Of a stretch of DNA of 44,222 bases, positions 16,140 through 22,895 are shown one piece after another. Source of the DNA: Bacillus sp. J33 (lineage in GTDB: Bacteria > Bacillota > Bacilli > Bacillales > Cytobacillaceae); NCBI RefSeq assembly GCF_000518885.1, contig NZ_JAEL01000017.1, forward strand, positions 1 to 44,222. Direction: 5' to 3'. Numbering within the stretch: position 1 is the stretch's first letter; every line of letters begins with the position of its first letter. A program made the position numbers and the translations under genes. The notes under the pieces are model-generated. The model searched no databases. It was given only the letters and a program-made list of their open reading frames with translations, and was not told the DNA's origin.

Positions 16140-17408
16140 TTATACTTCTGCAAATACCGAAGCTTTCAGATTGTAAATATCAGCCTGTGCTTCACTGCTA
16201 GACAGCCTGTTTTTGCCCATTTTTTTGGACTTCAGCAGAAGATGGTCTGCATATACATAGGCTTTTTCAATTGAAAGCTGATTATTTATTTTATAGAAAA
16301 ATAGTCCAAAGGAAGCGGTATATGAAAGGGATATTTTTTCTTCTTTATATTCGGCTTTAAAACTGCTGCCTTCTATTCCCCGGCGAATTTTTTCTGCCAA
16401 TAACACAGCGTCCTCATAATTGCGATTTCTAAGGAAAATAGTGAATTCTTCCCCGCCGCTCCGGAACAAGTAATCTTCCCTGGAAAGATAGCTTTTCAAT
16501 GTATTGGCAAAATGCCTGATTGCCTGGTCCCCAACGGCATGATTATAGCTGTCATTGATTTTTTTAAACTGATCGATATCTGCTACGATAATGCCAATAC
16601 ACTCATTTGTTTTATTTAACTCGGCTATTTTCTTGTCCATAAAAGCCCGATTATATACACCTGTCAAAAAGTCTGTGTAAGCCATTTGCTCAAACTTATC
16701 CCGCTCAATTTTATTTTGGAGCATTTGCGATTTTGATAGGAATGAGCGGCTTACGAGGTAGTTCAGGACAAATAAGCTAATGAGCATTTCCCATTTGCCT
16801 TCCTGAAGAAAAAGCAGCAAAAGGCCATTGGTGAAGGCTATTTTACCCATATCCAGAAGACTTCTGGTTTTAAAAAAATTAATTGCTTCACGTTTTGTTT
16901 TAATGTCCCCCAACAAAGTAAATACGGCAATTAAGAAACTGTCGGAAAGCAATGATGTGACAGTTATTAAAATCAGCATCGTCATCCAAAAACCGAATGG
17001 GATCGGCTGCAGTAGGGGATAAAGCAAATTAAACAAATAAAAGGCAATCGAGTTGCTGATCACAAAAGAGCCGATATTATAGAAGGTATGGACAAACTCA
17101 TCCGGATCAGCGGTTTTTGTCCTCCTTTTATTAAAGTAAACGGTAAATCGGTAGATGCTTTCAAATATAAATAATCCTAGGGGACCCGTAAAAATCCCAA
17201 TTGATAGGCTATAGTTGATCCCATAATCCATACTGGTGCTGCCATTTTTACTGATAATGCGCAAATGATGGTACAAGCTTGAAAAGAACCAATATATGAA
17301 GAGTGCTTTTAAATATGCAGAGCTCTCGACAATGATTCTAACTGAGGAAAAAGCTATGGCCATTGAAATGAAAAATAGAGACAGCATAAAGATTCTCGAG
17401 CCTTTCAT
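16140..17408 (-). CDS. Membrane-bound diguanylate cyclase (GGDEF)
   Basis: A 422-residue protein, start ATG 17408 behind AAAGGAG. Residues 1-210 hold about seven hydrophobic helices forming a membrane sensor region that I cannot assign to a named MASE type. The GGDEF domain follows: LTGVYNRAFMDKKI, IIVADIDQFKKINDSYNHAVGDQAI, and the active-site loop SGGEEF at residues 317-322. The active site is complete, so it should make cyclic di-GMP. The position of the inhibitory I-site (RxxD five residues before GG) reads SRED, so its Arg is missing and product inhibition may be weak. No EAL domain. Single-gene unit. Confidence 0.9.
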   Translation of the reverse strand: MKGSRIFMLSLFFISMAIAFSSVRIIVESSAYLKALFIYWFFSSLYHHLRIISKNGSTSMDYGINYSLSIGIFTGPLGLFIFESIYRFTVYFNKRRTKTADPDEFVHTFYNIGSFVISNSIAFYLFNLLYPLLQPIPFGFWMTMLILITVTSLLSDSFLIAVFTLLGDIKTKREAINFFKTRSLLDMGKIAFTNGLLLLFLQEGKWEMLISLFVLNYLVSRSFLSKSQMLQNKIERDKFEQMAYTDFLTGVYNRAFMDKKIAELNKTNECIGIIVADIDQFKKINDSYNHAVGDQAIRHFANTLKSYLSREDYLFRSGGEEFTIFLRNRNYEDAVLLAEKIRRGIEGSSFKAEYKEEKISLSYTASFGLFFYKINNQLSIEKAYVYADHLLLKSKKMGKNRLSSSEAQADIYNLKASVFAEV

Positions 17409-17552
17409 GGAGCTGTTCTCCTTTCACTAGTATATATCTTTATTTATATATCTTTATTTTAAAGGAATTTTTTCTATAAAGTAGATTAATTTAAAATATT
17501 TAAACAATTTTACTGCGTTTTTTATTTCCCAGTCGCTCTTTATCCCTCAAGG

Positions 17553-17683
17553 TAGTGGGAGACCCACAGGCTAAGCCGAGGAGGTTTTCATCCTCCCCGG
17601 GGAAAGCAAATGCCCGCAGTGGAAAATCAACAGGCAGATTTTATAAGTAAAACAGCAATCTATTTGAAAAGAGCATATGTGTA
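17553..17683 (+). repeat. MITE-like repeat, family A, truncated right half
   Basis: This holds the right half of the 280-bp repeat: TGGGAGACC, CACAGGC, AAGCCGAGGAGG, then AAATCAACAGGCAGATTTTATAAG, ending near GAAAAGAGC. The left arm is lost. It lies between the diguanylate cyclase promoter region and the first iteron array. Confidence 0.55.
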
Positions 17684-17710
17684 AAAGGAATGATTAATAT
17701 AATAGAGCGA

Positions 17711-17860
17711 TTCGCGAAGTGCACAAAAATGAATACATGTAAACGATAGTGTATTCAATTGTGGACAATAAAGTAAACATGTATGCAATAGTGTATACTT
17801 GTTGGTATATCACTGTGTGTGCACTTTTGTGTACGTGTATTCAAATACGTACACATTTGC
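17711..17860 (+). repeat. Iteron array 1 (parC-like)
   Basis: This AT-rich stretch carries many short GTNNAC-like units (GTAAAC, GTATGC, GTGTATAC, GTGGAC, GTGTAC) spaced about 10-12 bp apart. Bases 17773-17842 align without gaps to 19027-19096 with 54 of 70 identical by my count. It ends in an inverted repeat, GTGTACGT with ACGTACAC (about 17829-17854). This is the layout expected of a ParR-binding centromere. Confidence 0.6.
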
Positions 17861-18020
17861 TGTTGTATTATTAAACCTTTACTTAGATAGCCAAAAGCAA
17901 TTAAGCAAGGAATCTGTAATTCTCCCCTCCCATTAAGTTGTTTTATGAGAGTTAGTATCAAAAGCTTGTAAAAAATATTATTGATGTTTGTCCATTTACT
18001 TATAGTCCCTTTTAAATTAA

Positions 18021-18300
18021 AGGTTGTTTTCGTAGAGTTTGCTGCTAATCGGGTGGCTAACTAGGGTTAACCTCCTTGAGTTGATTGTAACGGAGGGCAT
18101 GTGATCCTCGAAAATGCATCCGCATTTTCTTACGACGAGGTGTTTATTCAAGGATGCTTGTTCAATGTCCTGCTCAGGAGAGGGAAGTGGGAGACCCTAC
18201 AGGCGAAGCCGAGGAAGCTCTCATTCCTTTCTGTGGAAAGCTCGAGTGCCCCGTCTGAAATCAACGAGCAGATATAAAAAAATTTATTAGAAAAAGAGCC
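18021..18300 (+). repeat. MITE-like repeat, family A, long copy
   Basis: It begins AGGTTGTTTTCGTAGAGTTTG and ends GAAAAAGAGCC, giving imperfect terminal inverted repeats. The inner arms GTTGATTGTAACGGAGGGCA and a complementary AATCAACGAG form a long imperfect hairpin. A module at about 18102-18172 (TCCTCGAAAATGCATCCGCA, then TTACGACGAGGTG and TTCAATGTCCTGC) is shared, inverted, with the family B copy at 4277-4522. No coding potential was seen. Confidence 0.65.
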
Positions 18301-18960
18301 TAAATAAATTAAAGAATTAATACCACGTAATCTCATCATCCATCGCCATATTTTAAAGTTCTCCCTAAAAATGAATGAAGAACTCAAATATTATGGTTAT
18401 TACCGAGGATAGAAGTAGCTGCTGAATGAATAACTGCTGAGGAATAAGTTAGGCTTGAAAGAATCAAACTGTATTTTTTATCCTTCCCCCCTTCTTGTTG
18501 CAGCTTCCCGAGAAACATTAATCCATTGGCAGCATTAACAGAAAGTGCAATTAACTATATTTCCAACATTAGATAGTTCAATCTCCATTTTTGATAGGGC
18601 ATTGCTCTTGCCTATTCGATAAGAACAATCATTTGTTAAAAAAGATAGGATTAAACTTCTGGATCCGAAACACAGCAATCAATAATTTTGAATATACTTC
18701 TGGGTTTGTGCGGTATACCATTAAGGGTATACGAACATCTGCAAACTATTAGGTTAGATCTGATTTACTTTAGTATTCTTATCTGACAGCAGGATTAGCT
18801 TATCCTATATTATAATCAACACGCCTCCAGGGTTTATTCATTTAAGTGTGTTTCACCCTCAAATAGAGGCTGGTTTTCATTAATTTTGCATTCACTATAA
18901 ATCAAATAAGAAAATGGGATGAATTATTAAAAACATAGCAGCAGCAAGGATTAATTCTAG
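18301..18960. other. AT-rich gene-free segment between the two iteron arrays
   Basis: No open frame with a ribosome site and no recognisable RNA gene were seen in these 660 bases. The only clear structure is an inverted repeat GTATACC-ATTAAG-GGTATAC at 18713-18732. I could not identify any gene remnant here. Confidence 0.5.
18713..18732. promoter_or_regulatory. Short perfect inverted repeat
   Basis: GTATACC and GGTATAC, 7 bp each, around ATTAAG. It could be a protein-binding site. There is no T run, so it is not a terminator. Confidence 0.3.
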
Positions 18961-18970
18961 TAAATGTTAG

Positions 18971-19150
18971 TTGTAAACAGATATGTAAACAAGTGTACGG
19001 ATTTGAATGCGATTGTGTTCATATGTGTAAACATGTATACGAAAGTGTGGACTTGTTGGTATAATTGGATGTGTGCAGTTGTGTTTACATGTAGTCAAAA
19101 AATGAAAACATGAACTGAAAAGTTTACACTTTGTTTACGTCTTTACGCTT
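18971..19150 (+). repeat. Iteron array 2 (parC-like), directly upstream of parM-like gene
   Basis: It holds GTAAACA twice, GTGTACG, GTGTAAACATGTATAC, GTGTGGAC, GTGTGCA and GTTTACATGTAGTC units about 10-12 bp apart. A set in the opposite orientation follows at 19121-19148 (GTTTACACTTTGTTTACG). The array ends about 100 bases before the ParM-like start, the usual place for parC of plasmid R1-type systems, where ParR binds and represses the operon. Confidence 0.65.
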
Positions 19151-19246
19151 TCATTACTTTTTTTCTCCTCTCATTGTAAAATCTAGTAATCTGGATTACT
19201 CTTAAATAAACACCTCTATATAAGAGTATGAAAGGATTGAAGTGAA

Positions 19247-20428
19247 TTGAGTAATTCAAGAATTGCAGCAGTTGATGTAGGGAACGATTCTATTAAAGCG
19301 ATATTTGGAAAAATGGATGCAGAATTAAACATACCAAACGTAATTGCAAGAGATGTTGAAGATAGACCAGTTATCGGAATTGAAGAGCTGGACAGCAAAA
19401 ATCCGCTTGAAGGTATACATATTAGGGTCCACTCCCCTGCCCTGAAAGAAAATAATGCAATTTATCGTGTTGGACATTTGGCGACAAAAAGCGACAATGC
19501 CACAGAGCTTGATCCTGGAAGCAGTAAGTCTGAAGAAGACCAAACATTAGTAATGCTTTTTACAGCATTGGCATTGGATGCGGTTCAGAAGGATGGATCA
19601 ACAGGCTTTAAAAAATCCGGGAATGTTATTGATTCGAACTATATGTTAGGGACAGGCCTTCCTCTTCGTGAAGTAAAGGAAGGGAAAGATGCAGGGTATC
19701 GTTCAAAACTGCTTGGATCAGTGCACCAAGTTGAATTCCTTGTAACACCTAAATATCAAGGATTAAAGGTAAACATCAAATTTGATGAAGTAAAAGTCTA
19801 TCCTGAAGGGTTTGCGGCTTATATTAACCTTGTTATGGATAACAATTTAAACATCATTAATAAGGATCTAATTGATAAACGAATTCTGATTCAGGATATC
19901 GGGGGTCTTTCAACTGATATTGCTGTGATTAAAAACCGCAATGTAGATGATGATAAAGCTCAAGGATTTAACCTTGGAGTTTCAGAGGCGCTGGAATCCA
20001 TTCGTGAAGAAATCAGATCCAAGCATGGTGTTGAGCTGGACAGCCGCAGAGATGTTGTTGAAATCATTACGAAAAAGAACGACCGCAACCACATCATGGT
20101 TAAAGGAAGCCGTACAAGTGTCCATGATATTACAGACCGTATCCTTCTGGACCTTGCCAAGAAGCAGTATCGCCTGCTCCGCAATGTATGGCAAAAGAAC
20201 TCACAAACAGAAATCTGCTATTTTGTAGGCGGCGGTTCAATCGTTTTAAAAGATTATCTGAAGACATTAAATAATAATCTGGACGGCTATAATATTGATT
20301 TCTTCGAGGATGAAAAAGAAAGCATCTGGATGATGGCAAATGCTTATTATAAGCTGATCTCTGATTTTACAAGAAGAACGAATAAAGAAAAGGCAGACCA
20401 GGATAAAAAACCTGTTAAAGCCAACTAG
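19247..20428 (+). CDS. ParM/StbA-family actin-like ATPase
   Basis: A 393-residue actin-fold ATPase of the plasmid segregation type. TTG 19247 is the start, giving MSNSRIAAVDVGNDSIKAIF. The nucleotide-binding signatures are phosphate 1 VDVGNDSIKA (residues 8-17), phosphate 2 IQDIGGLSTDIAV (about 216-228) and the adenosine motif FVGGGSIVL (about 325-333). Such proteins polymerise with ATP and push apart DNA bound by ParR. The ribosome site is modest (AAAGGA, rather far). The ParR-like gene follows 11 bases later and iteron arrays lie upstream. Whether it segregates an extrachromosomal element or has a chromosomal role cannot be told from the window. Confidence 0.85.
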   Translation: MSNSRIAAVDVGNDSIKAIFGKMDAELNIPNVIARDVEDRPVIGIEELDSKNPLEGIHIRVHSPALKENNAIYRVGHLATKSDNATELDPGSSKSEEDQTLVMLFTALALDAVQKDGSTGFKKSGNVIDSNYMLGTGLPLREVKEGKDAGYRSKLLGSVHQVEFLVTPKYQGLKVNIKFDEVKVYPEGFAAYINLVMDNNLNIINKDLIDKRILIQDIGGLSTDIAVIKNRNVDDDKAQGFNLGVSEALESIREEIRSKHGVELDSRRDVVEIITKKNDRNHIMVKGSRTSVHDITDRILLDLAKKQYRLLRNVWQKNSQTEICYFVGGGSIVLKDYLKTLNNNLDGYNIDFFEDEKESIWMMANAYYKLISDFTRRTNKEKADQDKKPVKAN

Positions 20429-20439
20429 GGTGATACTTC

Positions 20440-21045
20440 ATGAAAAAAGCTTCCTCTTCTGAAATAAAGAGAGGGCAATCAATTTCCTTTCGTGTGCCAT
20501 CTGATACACCTGACCATATACTTAAGCATCTGCAAAAGCTGAAGGAGACTGAAAGACGGAATTTTTCCAGTAAAATTGCAGAATTTGTTATGCAGGGAGT
20601 CAGCAGTTCTCAATCAAAGGACCGGGAAACCATTACCATTCCCCTTCCCAAAGGATTAAGCAAAATTCAAAGGGACTGGCTGAAGCATGAGCACTCAGAG
20701 GCATTGCTGGGAAGCATTCTTTATCAGCTGATAACAGATCCTGTGCGGGCTACGTCTTTGCTTGCTTCTATGAATAGCAGATCTTCAGATATAGATGAGG
20801 CATTGTATTTGCAAGAGGAGCCCAAACATGAGTTTGATCCGTATGATTCCGCGGCTGCAGCGTTAGAGGAATCTGAATCTCTGTCAGAAGCGAATTTGGC
20901 AGATATAGAAGACGATTTGCTTGATTTTGATTGGGAGAAAGCAAGAAAAGAACAGCAGGAACAGACTGAAGATAAACCTGAAGAGGAAAGTGAAGAAGAT
21001 TTGGATGCACTTCTTGGCGGTTTTCTTTCACATATGAATAAATGA
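20440..21045 (+). CDS. ParR-like DNA-binding partner of the actin-like ATPase
   Basis: A 201-residue protein starting at ATG 20440 behind AGGGTGA, 11 bases after the parM-like stop. The N-terminal QSISFRVPSDTPDHILKHLQ and ERRNFSSKIAEFVMQG read as one beta strand plus two helices, a ribbon-helix-helix arrangement as in ParR. The C-terminal third is strongly acidic (NLADIEDDLLDFDWEK, then TEDKPEEESEEDLDALLGGF), fitting a tail that contacts the filament end. The role is inferred from gene order, fold pattern and the iterons; direct sequence similarity to a named ParR was not established. A terminator follows. Confidence 0.65.
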   Translation: MKKASSSEIKRGQSISFRVPSDTPDHILKHLQKLKETERRNFSSKIAEFVMQGVSSSQSKDRETITIPLPKGLSKIQRDWLKHEHSEALLGSILYQLITDPVRATSLLASMNSRSSDIDEALYLQEEPKHEFDPYDSAAAALEESESLSEANLADIEDDLLDFDWEKARKEQQEQTEDKPEEESEEDLDALLGGFLSHMNK

Positions 21046-21047
21046 AG

Positions 21048-21090
21048 GAAAAAAGAGAGTTTTTCGGATATTGCCGAAACTCTCTTTTTT
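21048..21090 (+). terminator. Rho-independent terminator of the parMR-like operon
   Basis: AAAGAGAGTTT and CGG pair with CCG and AAACTCTCTTT, followed by TTTTTT. It separates the partition genes from the flavoprotein gene at 21162. Confidence 0.88.
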
Positions 21091-21161
21091 TGTATTTAGA
21101 TAGGATTTTTCCGGGTAAATTACATGTACAGCCTTTTTTGGCACAAAAAGGAGGAATACAG

Positions 21162-22064
21162 TTGGTTTATGATTGCTTGATTGTCGGCGGAGGAATGGCA
21201 GGTCTGCAGGCTGCAATTCAGCTGGGCAGATATAAACATAATACTTTGGTGCTTGATGCAAATGATGGGCGTTCCACCATTTGCAGAAGCTATCATAATA
21301 TCTTGGGGTATCCGGATGGCATAAGCGGCCAGGAATTGCGTGAGATTGGGAAACGGCATGCTGAAAGTCTTGGAGTGGAGTTTGCCATAGAAAAAATAGA
21401 GCAGGCCAAAAAGTCAGGCGAGGTATTCGAAGTTACAGCTAAAAGCGGAAAAAAGTACAAAGGCAAGCGAATATTGCTGGCGACAGGAGTTATGGACCGT
21501 ATCCCTCCCTTCCCAGAATTAATGCCCTGCCTGGGCATTTCAGTGTATGTTTGCCCGGATTGCGACGGATATGAAGTTAGGGACAAACGCACAATTGTGC
21601 TTGGATCGGGAAACACGGGGGCTAATATGGCATTAACGTTATCCTATTGGACAGGTGATCTTGTTTTTGTTAACCATGAAAAAGCCGAAGTGAAGCAAAA
21701 TTTAAATGAAAAAATGATTGAAAAGAATATTGAATACCATGAGGAAGCCATTCAAAAGGTACTGTCGGATGATGACAAATTTAACGGTGTACTGCTCGAA
21801 AGCGGAAAAGAGATTATAGGAGATAGAGGCTTTATTGCTTTTGGCGGCAACGAGGTAAAATCCGGTTTAGCCAAACAGCTGGGCGTAGAACGACTGGAGA
21901 ATAAGCATATTGTGACAGATTCGCGTTCAAAAATGACGAATGTAAAAAATGTTTGGGCTGCTGGCGATGTCGCTGCCCATTCAGAACAAGTGACAATTGC
22001 CATGGGGGAAGGATCACAGGCGGCGATTTGGATTCATAAATCGCTTTTGCAGGAAAAAAACTAA
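21162..22064 (+). CDS. Thioredoxin reductase-like NAD(P)/FAD oxidoreductase
   Basis: A 300-residue two-domain flavoprotein. TTG 21162 with AAAAGGAGG at good spacing is the start; the longer frame back to 21042 runs through the preceding terminator. FAD motif DCLIVGGGMAGLQAAIQLG (residues 3-21), redox pair VCPDCDGYE (Cys131 and Cys134) in the place of the CATC of thioredoxin reductase, NAD(P) motif VLGSGNTGANMALTL (about 146-160) and the second FAD motif VWAAGDVAA (about 265). It lies in the low-molecular-weight reductase group. The electron acceptor is unknown; CPDC suggests a disulfide substrate but not necessarily thioredoxin. Confidence 0.82.
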   Translation: MVYDCLIVGGGMAGLQAAIQLGRYKHNTLVLDANDGRSTICRSYHNILGYPDGISGQELREIGKRHAESLGVEFAIEKIEQAKKSGEVFEVTAKSGKKYKGKRILLATGVMDRIPPFPELMPCLGISVYVCPDCDGYEVRDKRTIVLGSGNTGANMALTLSYWTGDLVFVNHEKAEVKQNLNEKMIEKNIEYHEEAIQKVLSDDDKFNGVLLESGKEIIGDRGFIAFGGNEVKSGLAKQLGVERLENKHIVTDSRSKMTNVKNVWAAGDVAAHSEQVTIAMGEGSQAAIWIHKSLLQEKN

Positions 22065-22186
22065 ATCGATTAGGTTTTAAACACATAGTAAAAGGGTAAA
22101 TAACTTGGTTTATTTTTCAGCACTTTTCTCATATAATAGCCTATAAGCTAATAGGACAGTTCAAAAAGCCAGCGGATTGAATATCC

Positions 22187-22660
22187 ATGCAGAGAAAGGT
22201 GTATGAATTGGAAAAAGAGAAACTGGATCTAGTTGTTCAGGAGTTGCTGGAGAGATCGGGGAGCCTTGTGAATATAAAACTGGAGAGTCATTTTCCGGGA
22301 AATCGTCTGGCAGGCGGTAAGTATAGCATGGGATCACATACCATAACACTATACATTGAAGAAATAAAAAATCAGTGCCAGCAATTATTCGCTACTACTG
22401 AATATTTTTTGGATTATTTTGCTGTGGTGTTTGCGCACGAACTAGGCCATGCTGAAGACAAACAGCTTGAAGTGCTTGCTGAAAGAATGGATCAATGCAG
22501 TTCTGGTCAGGATCGAAATCGAATTGCACTGAGAATAGAAGAAAATGCATGGGAGTTTGCTGAAAAACTGCTTACGGATATGGATAGGACCTTTATGCAC
22601 AAGATCATTTACCATTCCTTAAAACCCTACTGGGATCAGCTTCAATTGGAGCCGGCCTAG
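22187..22660 (+). CDS. Small HELGH-motif protein, putative metallopeptidase
   Basis: A 157-residue protein that I do not recognise. It carries FAHELGHAEDKQ with His84, Glu85 and His88 forming an HExxH zinc site, preceded by a hydrophobic strand (FLDYFAVVFAHE). A later IEENAWEFAEKLL could supply a third ligand. Start may be ATG 22187, but TTG 22208 has a better ribosome site (GAAAGG, 9 bases before), giving 150 residues. No signal peptide or membrane segment, so it is likely cytoplasmic. A terminator follows at 22674-22703. Confidence 0.65.
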   Translation: MQRKVYELEKEKLDLVVQELLERSGSLVNIKLESHFPGNRLAGGKYSMGSHTITLYIEEIKNQCQQLFATTEYFLDYFAVVFAHELGHAEDKQLEVLAERMDQCSSGQDRNRIALRIEENAWEFAEKLLTDMDRTFMHKIIYHSLKPYWDQLQLEPA

Positions 22661-22673
22661 ACAATATGATGTT

Positions 22674-22703
22674 AGCCGCAGTCTGGAAGCTGCGGCATTT
22701 TTA
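22674..22703 (+). terminator. Rho-independent terminator
   Basis: GCCGCAG pairs with CTGCGGC around TCTGGAAG, followed by ATTTTTAAA. Confidence 0.8.
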
Positions 22704-22758
22704 AAATTTCATACTATACTCCACCCCAAAAATCCCCCTTTTTGTCACGAAAAGGGTA

Positions 22759-22787
22759 TTGAAAAAAACAATTGTAAGCGTTACACT
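22759..22787 (+). promoter_or_regulatory. Promoter with overlapping LacI-type operator
   Basis: TTGAAA at 22759-22764 and TACACT at 22782-22787 are 17 bp apart, a sigma-A-like promoter with a weak -10. The palindrome TGTAAGCGTTACA (22773-22785) overlaps the -10. It looks like a catabolite (cre) or LacI-type operator but is one base shorter than the cre consensus. Confidence 0.55.
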
Positions 22788-22843
22788 TACTGTAGTAGTA
22801 TGCAAATGCTGAAAGCAAGCAGCTTTTTTTTATACCGCTCAAT

Positions 22844-22855
22844 GCAAACGTTTGC
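22844..22855 (+). promoter_or_regulatory. MalR-type operator
   Basis: A perfect 12-bp palindrome GCAAACGTTTGC in the leader of the glucosidase gene, matching the core of operators bound by LacI/GalR-family MalR regulators. Binding here would block transcription until maltose or a related sugar is present. The regulator gene is not in the window. Confidence 0.6.
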
Positions 22856-22895
22856 GCACTGATGGAAATTTTATATATAAATTGAGGGTGGTAAT

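Noticed and set aside
17755..17961. 68-codon leftward frame across iteron array 1
   Set aside because: The coding frame follows the short repeats; low-complexity translation and no start signal.
18148..18387. 79-codon leftward frame in the repeat at 18021-18300
   Set aside because: It lies in the hairpin-rich repeat and has no ribosome site or recognisable protein.
21042..21161. N-terminal 40-codon extension of the flavoprotein gene at 21162
   Set aside because: It runs through the terminator hairpin of the preceding operon, and TTG 21162 has a strong ribosome site.
22105..22137. Promoter for the HELGH gene (TATAAT at 22132)
   Set aside because: The -10 is perfect, but no acceptable -35 lies at 16-18 bp (TTGGTT is 21 bp away).
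22773..22785. Canonical cre site
   Set aside because: The palindrome lacks one base in the centre-right half compared with the 14-bp cre consensus; kept only as a LacI-type operator.
22805..22832. Attenuator or terminator in the glucosidase leader (GCTG...CAGC then T8)
   Set aside because: The stem has only four pairs; too weak to claim.
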